Of a stretch of 64,000 nucleotides of DNA, positions 17,137-27,166 are shown piece by piece. The notes under the pieces are model-generated. The model did not search any database, was not told the DNA's origin, and was given only the letters and a program-made list of their open reading frames with translations. Source of the DNA: Nitrosomonadales bacterium (GTDB taxonomy: Bacteria > Pseudomonadota > Gammaproteobacteria > Burkholderiales > Gallionellaceae). Within the stretch, counting starts at the first letter, position 1; every line of letters starts with the position of its first letter. The translations under genes and the position numbers were made by a program. The stretch lies in NCBI GenBank assembly GCA_016208015.1, contig JACQYW010000008.1, forward strand, positions 124,001-188,000. The letters are read 5' to 3'.

Positions 17137-17880
17137 TTACTCCATGTACATCCCGCCGTTCACATGCAGGGTGACGCCTGTAATATAAGCCGCGCCCGGA
17201 CTGGCCAGGAATACCACGGCAGCCGCGATATCCGCGGGCTGGCCAAGGCGCTTCAGCGGCACATGTTCAACCAGTTTTGCACGTTGTTCTTCGCCCAAAG
17301 CATGGGTCATGTCGGTATCGATAAAGCCGGGAGCGACGCAATTAACGGTGATGTTGCGGCTGCCGATCTCCTGCGCCAGCGATTTGGTGAAGCCGGCCAT
17401 GCCCGCCTTGGAGGCCGCATAGTTGGATTGTCCCGGGTTGCCCATGCTGCCGACCACGGATGAGATGCTGATGATGCGTCCACCGCGGGCTTTCATCATG
17501 GCGCGCAATACTGCGCGGCTCAGGCGGAACACCGACTTGAGGTTGGTCGTCAGCACGTCGTCCCACTCTTCGTCGCTCATGCGTGCCAGCAGATTGTCTT
17601 TGGTGATGCCGGCGTTGTTCACCAGAATCGAGATCTCGCCGAACTCAGCACGTAGGGCCGCCAATACCTGTTCGGTCTGCGCGGCATCGTTGACGTTCAG
17701 GGCGTAGCCCTTGCCCTTGATTCCGGCAGCATTCAGATACTCGCTGATGGCTTGCGCGCCCTTCTCGCTGGTCGCCGTGCCGACCACGGTAGCGCCCTGC
17801 TTGCCCAGTTCCAGGGCGATAGCTTGGCCGATCCCGCGCGAAGCGCCGGTCACCAGAGCAACTTGTCCTTGTAACGTCAT
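17137..17880 (-). CDS. fabG: 3-oxoacyl-[acyl-carrier-protein] reductase
   Basis: A 247-residue short-chain dehydrogenase using NADPH to reduce 3-oxoacyl-ACP. The cofactor motif is TGASRGIG at about 12-19, NNAG near 86, the catalytic Ser in ISSVVGSMG, and Tyr-Lys in SNYAASKAG. The C-terminal GVTLHVNGGMYM is characteristic of FabG rather than other SDRs. It lies 11 bases after fabD. Confidence 0.97.
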   Translation of the reverse strand: MTLQGQVALVTGASRGIGQAIALELGKQGATVVGTATSEKGAQAISEYLNAAGIKGKGYALNVNDAAQTEQVLAALRAEFGEISILVNNAGITKDNLLARMSDEEWDDVLTTNLKSVFRLSRAVLRAMMKARGGRIISISSVVGSMGNPGQSNYAASKAGMAGFTKSLAQEIGSRNITVNCVAPGFIDTDMTHALGEEQRAKLVEHVPLKRLGQPADIAAAVVFLASPGAAYITGVTLHVNGGMYME

Positions 17881-17891
17881 GTCCGTTCCCT

Positions 17892-18824
17892 TTATGCGAG
17901 TGCAGCCAGAGCTGCTTTCAGTGCTTCGCCGTCATTGATGGCCATCGCCTGCTGGCTGGTGTCGATACGCTTGTTCAATCCGGCCAGCACTTTGCCCGGT
18001 GCGCATTCTACGTTATGCGTGATGCCCTGTTTGCCGAAAGCCTGCACGGTCTCCACCCAGCGAACCGGTGAAAACAACTGGCGTACCAGCGCATCCTTGA
18101 TCTTGGCGGCATCGGAATAGGCGGCGACATCGGCATTGTGCAGTACCGGAACAACTGGGGCTGTCACGGTGACATTGTTCAGATAATCGCGCAATTGTTC
18201 TGCCGCGCCTTTCAACAGGCTGCAATGCGACGGCACGCTCATCGGCAGCATGATGGCGCGTTTAGCACCCTTGGCTTTGGCCAGTTCCATGCCGCGCTCG
18301 ACCGCTGCTCGATTGCCGGCGATGACGATCTGGCCGGGGGAATTGAAGTTCACCGCTTCCAGTACTTCGCCTTGTGCGCCTTCGGCACATACGGCGCGCA
18401 CGACGTCATCGTCCAGCCCCAGAATGGCGGCGATGCCGCCCACACCTTCCGGCACGGCTGTTTGCATGCATTGAGCACGGTAGCGCACCAACGGTAGCGC
18501 ATCGGCAAAGCTCAACGCACCGGCGGCAACCAGCGCCGTGTATTCGCCCAGACTGTGACCTGCCATCATGGCGGCCTTTGCGCCATTCTGCGATTGCCAG
18601 GCGCGGTATACCGCGACACCGGCGATCAACATGATGGGCTGGGTGTTCACGGTGGCGTTCAGGTCGGCGTCGCTGCCTTCGGCGACCAGTTGCCACAAGT
18701 CCTGTTTCAGCACATCGGAAGCTTCGGTGAAAGTGTCGCGCACGGCGGCGAAATCGGCATAGCCGTTCATCATGCCGCGAGACTGGGAACCCTGACCGGG
18801 GAATACGAAAGCGAATTGAGTCAT
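17892..18824 (-). CDS. fabD: malonyl-CoA:ACP transacylase
   Basis: A 310-residue acyltransferase that loads malonyl groups on ACP. The nucleophile elbow is GHSLGEYTALVAAG (Ser about 92), the N-terminal FVFPGQGSQ is diagnostic, and the active-site His lies in SVPSHCSLL. Its start is seven bases after the fabH stop on the same strand. Confidence 0.97.
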   Translation of the reverse strand: MTQFAFVFPGQGSQSRGMMNGYADFAAVRDTFTEASDVLKQDLWQLVAEGSDADLNATVNTQPIMLIAGVAVYRAWQSQNGAKAAMMAGHSLGEYTALVAAGALSFADALPLVRYRAQCMQTAVPEGVGGIAAILGLDDDVVRAVCAEGAQGEVLEAVNFNSPGQIVIAGNRAAVERGMELAKAKGAKRAIMLPMSVPSHCSLLKGAAEQLRDYLNNVTVTAPVVPVLHNADVAAYSDAAKIKDALVRQLFSPVRWVETVQAFGKQGITHNVECAPGKVLAGLNKRIDTSQQAMAINDGEALKAALAALA

Positions 18825-18831
18825 ATCGAAC

Positions 18832-19761
18832 CTACCACTTGATTAAGACGGCGCCCCAGGTAAACCCGCCACCTACGGCTTCCAAAAGAACGTTCTGGCC
18901 GGCCTTGATGCGGCCGTCGCGTACCGCCGCATCCAAAGCCAGGGGGATCGAAGCCGCCGAGGTGTTGCCGTGATTGGCGACAGTGACCACGACATTATCC
19001 ATTTCCAGGCCGAGCTTTTTGCCTGTGGCTTCGATGATGCGGATGTTGGCTTGGTGCGGCACCAGCCAGTCGATGTCGGTGCCGACCATCTTTTGTTCTT
19101 CCAGGATCTCCTCAACCACTTCGCTCAACACTTTGACGGCAAACTTGAAAACCGCCTTGCCGTCCATCGATACTTTGGGGTCGGCTTTCAACATATGACG
19201 ATGTTGCCCATCGGCATGCAGCTTGGTCGCCACGATGCCGGGCTTGTCAGATGCGCGCAGAACAACTGCGCCCGCGCCATCGCCGAACAGCACACAGGTG
19301 GTTCGGTCGTTCCAGTCCAGCATGCGCGACAACACTTCAGCGCCCACCACAAGAACCGTTTTTGCCTGGCCACCCTTGATGTACAGGTCTGCCGTGTTCA
19401 GGGCATAGACGAATCCGCCGCAAACTGCCTGCATGTCGAAAGCGGCCCCGCCGTTGCGGATGCCCAGCTTGTCCTGCAGGATGCAGGCGGTACTGGGGAA
19501 CGGCATATCCGGCGAAGTGGTCGCCACGATGATCAGGTCGATCTCGTCGACCTTGATTCCGGCCGCCTCGATCGCCTTGCGGCTGGCTTGCAATGCCATA
19601 TCGCTGGTCAGTTCGTCGTCTGCGGCAAAGTGGCGCTCGACGATACCGCTACGGGTGAAGATCCAGTCGTGCGAGGTATCGACCATCTTTTCGAGGTCGT
19701 AATTGGTCAGCGTCCTGGCGGGTAGATAGCTGCCGGTGCCAATGATTTTCGAATAGATCAA
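18832..19761 (-). CDS. fabH: 3-oxoacyl-[acyl-carrier-protein] synthase III
   Basis: A 309-residue KASIII starting fatty acid synthesis from acetyl-CoA and malonyl-ACP. The triad is Cys in [10 protein letters not shown], His in [11 protein letters not shown] and Asn in [13 protein letters not shown]. The start is TTG 19761, overlapping the plsX stop as TTGA, with AGGAG eight bases upstream; the longer frame to 19872 is just plsX in another frame. Operon position between plsX and fabD agrees. Confidence 0.96.
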   Translation of the reverse strand: MIYSKIIGTGSYLPARTLTNYDLEKMVDTSHDWIFTRSGIVERHFAADDELTSDMALQASRKAIEAAGIKVDEIDLIIVATTSPDMPFPSTACILQDKLGIRNGGAAFDMQAVCGGFVYALNTADLYIKGGQAKTVLVVGAEVLSRMLDWNDRTTCVLFGDGAGAVVLRASDKPGIVATKLHADGQHRHMLKADPKVSMDGKAVFKFAVKVLSEVVEEILEEQKMVGTDIDWLVPHQANIRIIEATGKKLGLEMDNVVVTVANHGNTSAASIPLALDAAVRDGRIKAGQNVLLEAVGGGFTWGAVLIKW

Positions 19762-20795
19762 AGCGCCTCTCCTGCTGTTTGTTGGCGGGCATGATGCCAT
19801 TTTTCGACATGCTCGCTGATGTGGTTCAGCATGCCGCCGCGCGCCTCTTCGGCGGCGCGTTCGATGGCGCAAAGGAAGGCAAATGAATCGGCGGAGCCGT
19901 GGCTCTTCACCACGATGCCTTTCAGGCCGAGGAAGCTGGCACCGTTGTAACGGCGGTGATCCAGTCTGTGCTTGAAGGCTTTGAGTACCGGCAACGAGAC
20001 CAGCGCACCCAGCTTGGTGAACCAGTTCTGGCTGAACCCCTCTTTCAGGAAGCCGCCCATCATCTTGGCCACGCCTTCGGCGGTCTTCAGGGCGACGTTG
20101 CCGACGAATCCGTCACACACCACCACATCGGTGACGCCCTTGAAGATATCGTCGCCTTCCACGTTGCCGAAGAAATTGAGATCGCTGGCCTGCAACAGCT
20201 CGCCAGCCTGCTTCACCACCTCGTTGCCCTTGATGTCCTCACTGCCGATATTCAACAGGCCGACGGTGGGTTGCTCCTTGTGCTCCAGCGCGGAGACCAG
20301 CGTGCTGCCCATCAGTGCGAATTGCAGCAGATGCTCGGCAGTGCAGTCCACGTTCGCTCCCAGGTCCAGCATGCAGACCTGGCCTTTGACGGTGGGTAGA
20401 AAGGAAGCGATGGCGGGACGGTCGATGCCGGGCAAGGTCTTCAACACATAACGTGCGGTCGCCATCAAAGCGCCGGTATTGCCGGCACTGACGCATGCCG
20501 AGGCTTCGCCGTTCTTGACCAGATTGATGGAAACGCGCATGGAAGAATCTTTTTTGCCGCGCAATGCGGATTGCGGCGACTCGTCCATACCGACGACTTC
20601 GGTCGCGGCATGAATGCGCAGACGTGTCCTGTCGGCAAAGCCGAGCGCACCCAGCTCGGCCTCGATGGCGTCGGGCAGACCGACCAGTACCACAGTATCG
20701 TCAGGATGTTTCTTCAGGTAAGCGACTGCCGCGGGAACGGTCACCCGTATCCCGTGGTCGCCCCCCATGGCATCAATGGCTATCGTGATATCCAT
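19758..20795 (-). CDS. plsX: phosphate acyltransferase
   Basis: A 345-residue enzyme forming acyl-phosphate from acyl-ACP, feeding PlsY in phospholipid synthesis. The N-terminal [32 protein letters not shown] and [16 protein letters not shown] are family signatures. Start 20795 has AGGA seven bases upstream. It sits between rpmF and fabH as in most proteobacteria. Confidence 0.96.
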   Translation of the reverse strand: MDITIAIDAMGGDHGIRVTVPAAVAYLKKHPDDTVVLVGLPDAIEAELGALGFADRTRLRIHAATEVVGMDESPQSALRGKKDSSMRVSINLVKNGEASACVSAGNTGALMATARYVLKTLPGIDRPAIASFLPTVKGQVCMLDLGANVDCTAEHLLQFALMGSTLVSALEHKEQPTVGLLNIGSEDIKGNEVVKQAGELLQASDLNFFGNVEGDDIFKGVTDVVVCDGFVGNVALKTAEGVAKMMGGFLKEGFSQNWFTKLGALVSLPVLKAFKHRLDHRRYNGASFLGLKGIVVKSHGSADSFAFLCAIERAAEEARGGMLNHISEHVEKWHHARQQTAGEAL

Positions 20796-20873
20796 CGGGC
20801 GATCCTCTTGTACGAGAAATGGACGGAATCAGGCTCTCTCAGGAAGGAGAGCCTCGCAAAGGACCAAATAGGC

Positions 20874-21053
20874 TTATTCGCCCTTGGTCTTGACGACTTT
20901 TCTGCCGCGATAGAAACCGCTTGGGCTGATGTGGTGACGCAGATGCGGCTCGCCAGTGGACGGCTCGATGGCCAGTGCCGGGTTGGTCAAGAAATCATGC
21001 GCGCGATGCATCCCACGTTTGGACGGGGACTTTTTATTCTGCTGAACAGCCAT
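20874..21053 (-). CDS. rpmF: 50S ribosomal protein L32
   Basis: A 59-residue basic protein beginning [20 protein letters not shown], the conserved L32 N-terminus, and ending with the [15 protein letters not shown] region. It lacks the zinc cysteines found in some L32 variants, as in the usual proteobacterial form. It lies 23 bases after yceD and before plsX. Confidence 0.97.
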   Translation of the reverse strand: MAVQQNKKSPSKRGMHRAHDFLTNPALAIEPSTGEPHLRHHISPSGFYRGRKVVKTKGE

Positions 21054-21076
21054 TTATCTACTCCTCAAAAAACTAC

Positions 21077-21556
21077 TTACTTCTTTAATCCGGCCAGTAC
21101 CGCAAACGGACTCGCCTTCTGTTGCAAACCATTCGTCGTCGGGGTGCATTCCCCATCAGGATGCCTGGGTGCGAACGGCAACCCCAACAACAACTCTTCT
21201 TCGATCAACGCTATCACGTCCAGCCTGGACTCTGCTTCGATGGCATCGACCTCGTCGTCGTCCTCCACCTCATCCAGCCTGTCGGCCGGAAGCAGAAGCA
21301 AGCGGGAGACCATCTCCACCGGATAAGCCATCTCGCCCAGACAACGCTGGCATCTCATGATGCAGGTCCCCTGCAAAGAGACCTTCAGCATGTCGCTATC
21401 GCCTTCGCGGTAGCCACTGACTACGTAAGTCAGCATGCCGTCGGTTCTTGCGAGCATATCCACCAGTCTGGAAAGCTCTGCCAGCCCTGTTTCGCCGCGC
21501 AACTCCTTGCCGTTTCGGGCAAAGTCCACGCTGTCTATGAAAGGCCGTGCAAACAT
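21077..21556 (-). CDS. yceD: YceD/DUF177 protein, 23S rRNA accumulation factor family
   Basis: A 159-residue DUF177 protein. The conserved core is GTCIMRCQRCLGEM (two cysteine-containing turns) followed by an acidic stretch and DVIALIEEELLLGLPFAPRH. E. coli YceD affects 23S rRNA accumulation; the biochemical role is unsettled. It heads the rpmF-plsX-fab operon and is divergent from maf with a 58-base intergenic region that must contain both promoters. Confidence 0.92.
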   Translation of the reverse strand: MFARPFIDSVDFARNGKELRGETGLAELSRLVDMLARTDGMLTYVVSGYREGDSDMLKVSLQGTCIMRCQRCLGEMAYPVEMVSRLLLLPADRLDEVEDDDEVDAIEAESRLDVIALIEEELLLGLPFAPRHPDGECTPTTNGLQQKASPFAVLAGLKK

Positions 21557-21614
21557 GAGGCGCGCATGATATATATTCCGACCTTCCCTGTCAAAGACGC
21601 TGTTAAGGAATATC

Positions 21615-22199
21615 TTGAGTTCTCAGCCGCTTATTCTGGCCTCGACTTCTATATATAGGAGTCAGCTGCTCTCCACCCTGCAGATCCCGTTCCAGACCGC
21701 CGCACCGGATGTCGACGAAACCCCGCTCCCGGGCGAGAGCGCGGAACAGACATCACTGCGGCTTTCGAAGGAAAAAGCGCAAGTCGTGGCCGAACGCTTC
21801 CCCGATGCGCTGATCATCGGCTCCGATCAGGTAGCGCTGCTGGAAGGAGAACAACTGGGCAAACCGCTCAACCACGATAACGCCGTCAAGCAACTGCGCT
21901 CCATGCGCGGCAAGACCGTGACCTTCTATACTGCCTTGAGCCTGCTCAACGCAGCCAACGGCGAGATGCAGACCGATGTTGCGATCACCCAAGTCGGTTT
22001 CCGCGACCTGAGCGACGAACAGATCGAGCGCTACCTGCACAAAGAGCAACCCTACCATTGCGCCGGCAGCGCCAAATCGGAAGGCCTTGGAATCGCGCTG
22101 ATTGCCCACATTCAGGGTGACGACCCCAATGCCCTGATTGGCCTGCCCCTGATCATGCTGGTCACTATGCTTCAAAAACAAGGCGTTACGATTTTATAG
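21615..22199 (+). CDS. Maf/YceF-type nucleoside triphosphate pyrophosphatase
   Basis: A 194-residue Maf-family protein hydrolysing modified nucleoside triphosphates. The family signature appears as [12 protein letters not shown] near the N-terminus; DVDETP, SDQVALL and GKPLNHDNA follow. The SDQVALL and STSIYR forms resemble the YceF subgroup (7-methyl-GTP pyrophosphatase) rather than YhdE. Start is TTG 21615 with AAGGA five bases upstream. It is divergent from yceD and upstream of dksA. Confidence 0.9.
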   Translation: MSSQPLILASTSIYRSQLLSTLQIPFQTAAPDVDETPLPGESAEQTSLRLSKEKAQVVAERFPDALIIGSDQVALLEGEQLGKPLNHDNAVKQLRSMRGKTVTFYTALSLLNAANGEMQTDVAITQVGFRDLSDEQIERYLHKEQPYHCAGSAKSEGLGIALIAHIQGDDPNALIGLPLIMLVTMLQKQGVTIL

Positions 22200-22282
22200 G
22201 CAATTTAATTGTTGCGACCGATTTTTCTTTCTGGTATTAAAGCGCGCTTGAAAAATTTAGCACCCCACTGGAGATCGACGTA

Positions 22283-22705
22283 ATGCCCGTACAAGCCAGC
22301 AAAAACTCCGCCCCTTACAAGCCGAAAAAAGGCGAGGCGTACATGAGCCCCAGCCAGTTGGAGCACTTCCGCAGTGTTCTGAACGAGATCAAGTTGGGCC
22401 TGAGCCAGGATATCGACCGCACCGTGCATACCATGCAGGACGAAGCGACCGTGTTCGCCGACCCGAATGACCGTGCCAGCCAGGAATCGGACATGAGTCT
22501 GGAACTGCGCAACCGCGACCGCGAACGCAAGCTGATCAAGAACATCGACAAGATGCTGGGGCGCATCGACGCGGGCGACTACGGTTACTGCGACAAATGC
22601 GGCGTCGAGATCGGCCTGAGCCGTCTTGAAGCACGCCCCACCGCGACGCTGTGCATCGACTGCAAGACGCTGGACGAGATCAGAGAACGCCAAGTCGCAA
22701 AATAA
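22283..22705 (+). CDS. dksA: RNA polymerase-binding transcription factor DksA
   Basis: A 140-residue DksA: an N-terminal coiled coil carrying the DxxDxA-type tip (here ADPNDRASQESD) and a C-terminal four-cysteine zinc finger, CDKCGVEI...LCIDC. It acts with ppGpp in the secondary channel of RNA polymerase to adjust rRNA and amino acid promoters. Length and motifs match canonical DksA rather than short TraR-like forms. An intrinsic terminator follows. Confidence 0.96.
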   Translation: MPVQASKNSAPYKPKKGEAYMSPSQLEHFRSVLNEIKLGLSQDIDRTVHTMQDEATVFADPNDRASQESDMSLELRNRDRERKLIKNIDKMLGRIDAGDYGYCDKCGVEIGLSRLEARPTATLCIDCKTLDEIRERQVAK

Positions 22706-22726
22706 GACTGCAGCGGAAGCTGAAAA

Positions 22727-22757
22727 CAAAAATCCCTGCCTAGGCAGGGATTTTTTT
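22727..22757. terminator. bidirectional intrinsic terminator between dksA and tRNA-Cys
   Basis: An ATCCCTGCC/GGCAGGGAT stem with a TA loop, A-run on the left and seven T on the right, so it works for dksA on the plus strand and for the tRNA-Cys transcript on the minus strand. Confidence 0.93.
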
Positions 22758-22774
22758 GTGCCGCAATAAAATAT

Positions 22775-22848
22775 TGGAGGTGCGACCCAGAGTCGAACTG
22801 GGCTAACCGGATTTGCAATCCGGGGCATAACCGCTTTGCTATCGCACC
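22775..22848 (-). tRNA. tRNA-Cys (GCA)
   Basis: A 74-base cloverleaf with encoded CCA. The acceptor GGTGCGA pairs with TCGCACC, and the anticodon loop TTGCAAA has anticodon GCA. It is downstream of tRNA-Gly on the same strand, but a terminator-like hairpin separates the two. Confidence 0.97.
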
Positions 22849-22870
22849 GTAAGGCTTACTGCATAGTAGC

Positions 22871-22903
22871 AAAAATTATGGGAAAGCCCGAAAGCTTTCC
22901 CAA
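22871..22903 (-). terminator. intrinsic terminator after tRNA-Gly
   Basis: On the minus strand TGGGAAAGC and GCTTTCCCA form a stem around a short loop, followed by TAATTTTTG, seven bases past the tRNA-Gly CCA end. It would separate tRNA-Gly from tRNA-Cys transcription. Confidence 0.75.
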
Positions 22904-22909
22904 ATAATG

Positions 22910-22985
<76 letters not shown>

Positions 22986-23118
22986 AAAAAACGAAGTCCG
23001 CATTATATGGATATCGAACTTCGTGTCAAGAAAATCGGTATAACTTTTTTGTTTTGTTATGGCGACTCGGTCGCTCTGTATAATGCGCCGCTTATGATTT
23101 ACCAGAAACTGTCCCGAT

Positions 23119-23207
23119 GCCCGGGTGGTGAAATTGGTAGACACAACGGACTTAAAATCCGTCGCTGCTAACGCGGCGTACCGGTTCGATTCCGGTTCCG
23201 GGCACCA
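23119..23207 (+). tRNA. tRNA-Leu (TAA)
   Basis: An 89-base class II tRNA with encoded CCA, anticodon loop CTTAAAA (anticodon TAA), and a long variable arm CGCTGCTAACGCGGCG. The acceptor ends with a G-T pair. Its CCA ends five bases before the rep start codon. Confidence 0.97.
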
Positions 23208-23212
23208 ATACG

Positions 23213-25201
23213 ATGTTAAGCAAACTCAATCCCACGCAGCGCGAAGCGGTCAAACACCTCGGTACTCCCCTGCTGGTCCTGGCCGGCGCGGGTAGCGGCA
23301 AGACGCGTGTCATCACGCACAAACTGGCTTATCTCATCGATGAGTGCGGCTATTCGCCGCGCAACATCGCCGCCATCACCTTCACCAACAAGGCAGCCAG
23401 AGAGATGAGCGAGCGCATCGGCAAATTGCTGGGCGGGCGCGAAGCCAAGGGATTGACCATCAGCACCTTCCACGCGCTGGGCATGCATATCCTGCGCGAG
23501 GAAGCCCCCCTGCTCGGCTACAAGAAACAATTCTCCATCTTCGATACCGCCGACACCGGCAAGATTGTCAGCGAACTGCTGGGCAGCCCGGACAAGCAGG
23601 AGATACGCAGCGCGCAAAGCGTGATGTCAAACTGGAAGGCGGCGTTTCTCACGCCCGAACAGGCAGGCAGCCTGGCCGAGAACGAAGAGCAGCAGCGCAT
23701 CGCCCTGCTCTATACACGTTATCAGGAGACGCTGCGCGCCTATCAGGCGGTGGACTTCGACGACCTCATCCGCCTGCCAGTGGAATTGTTCAAGACGCAG
23801 GAAGAAGCAACCCGGCGCTGGCAGCACCGCTTCCGTTACATGCTCATCGACGAATACCAGGACACCAACGATTGCCAGTACCAAATGATGAAACTGCTGG
23901 CGGGCGACCGTGCCGCCGTTACCGTGGTGGGCGACGACGACCAGTCAATCTATGCCTGGCGCGGCGCCAGCACCGCGAACCTGAGCAACTTGCAGCGCGA
24001 CTATCCCAACCTGCGCGTCATCAAGCTGGAACAGAACTACCGCTCCTCGCAGCGCATCCTGCAAAGTGCCAACCACCTGATCAAGAACAACACAAAACTG
24101 TTCGAGAAGAACCTGTGGAGCGAGCACGGCCCCGGCGACCCGGTGCGCGTGTTCGCGGCCAAGGACGAAGAGAACGAGGCGGAATCGGTGGTACTGCGCC
24201 TGCTCGCGCACAAGTTCGAGCACAACGCGCGCTTCGCCGACTATGCCATCCTCTACCGCAGCAATCATCTGTCACGTGTGTTCGAGGAGCAGCTGCGCAC
24301 CCACAAAGTGCCTTACACCGTCAGCGGCGGCACCTCGTTCTTCGACAACGCCGAGATCAAGGACCTCACCGCCTACCTGCGCCTGATCGCCAACTCGGAC
24401 GACGATCCTGCCTTCATCCGCGCCATCACCACGCCCAAGCGCGGCATCGGCAACAGCACGCTGGAGAAACTGGCCGGGCATGCCGCCTCCCGTCACATCA
24501 GCCTGTTCGAAGCGGCATTCGAGCCCGAGATGGCGGAGCTGCTGCAGGCGCGCCAGCACGAGGACGTGATCACCTTCTGCAACTTCATCAACCGCATGCA
24601 GGCACGCGCCGAGAAAGAGCCGTGCAACGAGGTGATGAACGACCTGATGAGCGCCATCGACTACGAGGCATGGCTGTTCGACAGTCACGAGCCGCGCCAG
24701 GCCGAAACCAAATGGAAGAACGTGCAGGACTTTGTTGGCTGGTTAAACAAGAAATCAGAGGCGGATGAAAAGACCCTGATCGCCATGTCGCAGTTGATCG
24801 CACTGCTCAACCTGCTCGAATCGCGCGATCAGGAGACCGATGCCGTGTCGCTCTCCACGCTGCACGCAGCCAAGGGACTGGAGTTCGGTCACGTGTTCCT
24901 GGTCGGCGTGGAAGAAAACCTCCTGCCGCACGAGCGCAGCGAAACGCCGGAGCAGATAGAGGAAGAACGCCGCCTGATGTACGTCGGCATCACCCGCGCG
25001 CAGCGCTCACTGCAGATCAGCTACTGCACCCGGCGCAAGCGCGGCAAGGAACACGCCGGCTGCGATCCCAGCCGTTTCATCGCCGAACTGCCGCAGGCGG
25101 ATATCGTTTATACGGGGGTAGTGACAGTGGGCAATGCGCCCGCGGTCAGCAAGGAAGAAGGGATGGGCAAACTGGCAAGACTGAAAGCGATGTTGAAGTA
25201 A
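23213..25201 (+). CDS. rep: Rep-type ATP-dependent DNA helicase (UvrD/Rep family)
   Basis: A 662-residue superfamily 1A helicase. Motif I is LAGAGSGKTRVIT near residue 23, followed by AITFTNKAAREM (Ia), LIDEYQDTN (II), GDDDQSIYAWRGA (III), LEQNYRSS (IV), LSTLHAAKGLEF (V) and RRLMYVGITRAQ (VI). Length fits Rep (about 670) rather than UvrD (about 720). It unwinds 3'-5' and helps forks past obstacles. The start lies immediately after tRNA-Leu, so its mRNA may include the processed tRNA trailer. Confidence 0.94.
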   Translation: MLSKLNPTQREAVKHLGTPLLVLAGAGSGKTRVITHKLAYLIDECGYSPRNIAAITFTNKAAREMSERIGKLLGGREAKGLTISTFHALGMHILREEAPLLGYKKQFSIFDTADTGKIVSELLGSPDKQEIRSAQSVMSNWKAAFLTPEQAGSLAENEEQQRIALLYTRYQETLRAYQAVDFDDLIRLPVELFKTQEEATRRWQHRFRYMLIDEYQDTNDCQYQMMKLLAGDRAAVTVVGDDDQSIYAWRGASTANLSNLQRDYPNLRVIKLEQNYRSSQRILQSANHLIKNNTKLFEKNLWSEHGPGDPVRVFAAKDEENEAESVVLRLLAHKFEHNARFADYAILYRSNHLSRVFEEQLRTHKVPYTVSGGTSFFDNAEIKDLTAYLRLIANSDDDPAFIRAITTPKRGIGNSTLEKLAGHAASRHISLFEAAFEPEMAELLQARQHEDVITFCNFINRMQARAEKEPCNEVMNDLMSAIDYEAWLFDSHEPRQAETKWKNVQDFVGWLNKKSEADEKTLIAMSQLIALLNLLESRDQETDAVSLSTLHAAKGLEFGHVFLVGVEENLLPHERSETPEQIEEERRLMYVGITRAQRSLQISYCTRRKRGKEHAGCDPSRFIAELPQADIVYTGVVTVGNAPAVSKEEGMGKLARLKAMLK

Positions 25202-25204
25202 CAG

Positions 25205-25603
25205 TCACTCGTTCACCATCTGCCCGAACAACATCGCCGCCGTAGTCTCCAGCAAAGCGACGTCCAGCACACCGATGCATTCTTCGGCGACTTCGATACC
25301 GTCCAGCACACTGAGGCGTTCCGCATCGGTGATCACCCAAACATCGGTGGCATCGCCACGGGCGCGCACCACCGATAGGGTGGCGATCGCCGCATCCAGG
25401 AACTCGACGGCATCGGGGATCTGGGTCTTCTTCGTCACCAGCGCAGTGCGCACCACGGAGATGGCCGCCGCAAGACGCCCGAAAGCGGTGACGCTGAAGC
25501 GGCCTTCGCAAGCCGCTTGGTAAGGCAGGTGCATGTCCATCGCGTAGAGGTCCTTCAAACCCTGGGTGACGGGTACGCGCAACGGCGGACGTTTTTTGCT
25601 CAT
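25205..25603 (-). CDS. conserved-looking hypothetical protein
   Basis: A 132-residue soluble protein converging on rep with three bases between the stops. It is mostly predicted helical, with no signal peptide or membrane segment, few cysteines (one) and no motif I recognise. The coding bias is like that of its neighbours and the ORF fills its interval, so it is probably real. The start, ATG 25603, encodes MSKKRPPLRVPV; GGGC-rich sequence lies upstream without a clear site. Confidence 0.6.
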   Translation of the reverse strand: MSKKRPPLRVPVTQGLKDLYAMDMHLPYQAACEGRFSVTAFGRLAAAISVVRTALVTKKTQIPDAVEFLDAAIATLSVVRARGDATDVWVITDAERLSVLDGIEVAEECIGVLDVALLETTAAMLFGQMVNE

Positions 25604-25671
25604 GCTGTGCTGCCCTTTCAGTTATTTTCTTCTTCACCCGGCGCCATCATGGCATCGGAAATACTGCAGCT

Positions 25672-27159
25672 TCAATCCCAGAATCCTTTTTGCGCTGCGA
25701 AGCGCTTCCACGCCCTGCCGAAATCGGCAACGCGCTCGGCATAGTCATGTTCCATCCAGCCGCGTATGAGTGCGAGTGTATCGTGCCGCGCAGTGTTATC
25801 CAACTCGTTCAGCAAACGGTGTGCCACGGCGATATCGTTGAGGGTGCCGAGGATATCCTGCAGCACGGCCAGCGCGGCCACATAGGACTTGGTCCCGGAT
25901 GCGCCGAACAGCCCGCCGAACATCTCGGTGCCGTAGCGCAGCTTCTTGCAGGCGATGCGCAGCGCATGCAGTTGTGCGGCGTTCTCGCCGACCAGTTCCT
26001 TGCCGTGCCTGAGGACTTGCTTGCTGCGTTTCTCCAGCGCCTGAGTCGCGAACTGCAGCAGCGTCGACTCTGTTTCACCCCAATGTTCGCCATGCATCCA
26101 GGCACCGAAACGCAACAGCATGCGCTGGAAGTCCGGCGAGGCCAGACTGTTCTCCATGCCGGCATGCTGCTTCTTGCGCGCCCGCTCGCTCACGCTCAGT
26201 ACTTCGCGCAACCCGCTATGCTCGGGCAGTCTGGTGCAGATCGGGGCCAGCGTCTGCGTGATGAACACATCCCATTCGCGCGAACGCCCCAGTTCCACAC
26301 AGAGCTTCGCCACCTGCGCGCGCAGGGCGATCAACTCATCATCGCTGCGGTAGCGTTGCGCGATGGAGAGCACCACGCGCAAACGGCGCAATCCGACGCG
26401 CACCTGGTGCAGGTATTCCTCGTCCAGTTTCAGCAGTGCGCCCGGCACATTGGACTGCACATGCGCAAGACATGCAGCGATCAGGCTTTGCAACGCACTG
26501 GCGATGCTTTGCGATCTTTTCAGTTCCGGGAATCTGGCCTTGCTCACCGAGGGTTTGGCGGCCGAGAACAGCAGGTAGCCGTATTCCGCCTTGCTGGTGT
26601 GTTCCACATCCAGCGGCACGATGTCGAGCAAGGCCAGCGCGAGTTTGAAGAGTTGCTGCGGCTGGCCGGATTTGAGTTCGAGTTCCAGTTCCGAGATCGG
26701 GCAACTCGATTGCCCGGCGCGTATCTCGCCGCTGTCCATGCACAGTTCGATCTGTGCGCCTTCGTATTCAAGCAGTCTGACGTTGCGGGTGAAGTCGGTG
26801 ACGAACACCGGCTGCAACCGGTTGCGCACACCGCCGGGCAATTCGCCGCCGCAGGCCTTGAGTGCGGCGAAATCGAGCTGCTCGGACAGCACCGGCGTCT
26901 CCCACTCGTTGCGCTGATGCAGCCCGGCACTCACCTGCCCGCCGCCTTTCAGGGTCTGCAGCCATTGTTTGCCGACGCGGCGCAGCCGCAGTGCCATCGC
27001 GCGACGGCGCAGTTCGAGATCGGCGGTGTCGTAATAGATGCTGTAGAGCTTGAGCGTGCGGGCGCGGGCGGCGGAGAATGAACGGATAAAGGGGTGTCGC
27101 TTGAGCTTTTGCAGGTGCTCGGGCGAGATGTGCAGCTTGAGTTCGGTCTCGATGGCCAT
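25672..27159 (-). CDS. CYTH-CHAD domain inorganic triphosphatase-like protein
   Basis: A 495-residue protein. The N-terminal CYTH (triphosphate tunnel) domain, about 1-200, starts with the diagnostic ExExK motif in MAIETELKL and has YYDTADLELRRR and a KxxR-type LRLRRVG. The C-terminal CHAD domain (about 220-490) is helical with repeated histidine/arginine pairs (HQVRVGLRRLRV, HALRIACKKLRYG). E. coli YgiF, of the same layout, hydrolyses inorganic triphosphate; CHAD domains bind polyphosphate. ATG 27159 is chosen because the ExExK strand begins there. It lies seven bases after the flavoprotein gene. Confidence 0.9.
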   Translation of the reverse strand: MAIETELKLHISPEHLQKLKRHPFIRSFSAARARTLKLYSIYYDTADLELRRRAMALRLRRVGKQWLQTLKGGGQVSAGLHQRNEWETPVLSEQLDFAALKACGGELPGGVRNRLQPVFVTDFTRNVRLLEYEGAQIELCMDSGEIRAGQSSCPISELELELKSGQPQQLFKLALALLDIVPLDVEHTSKAEYGYLLFSAAKPSVSKARFPELKRSQSIASALQSLIAACLAHVQSNVPGALLKLDEEYLHQVRVGLRRLRVVLSIAQRYRSDDELIALRAQVAKLCVELGRSREWDVFITQTLAPICTRLPEHSGLREVLSVSERARKKQHAGMENSLASPDFQRMLLRFGAWMHGEHWGETESTLLQFATQALEKRSKQVLRHGKELVGENAAQLHALRIACKKLRYGTEMFGGLFGASGTKSYVAALAVLQDILGTLNDIAVAHRLLNELDNTARHDTLALIRGWMEHDYAERVADFGRAWKRFAAQKGFWD

Positions 27160-27166
27160 GTCGCCG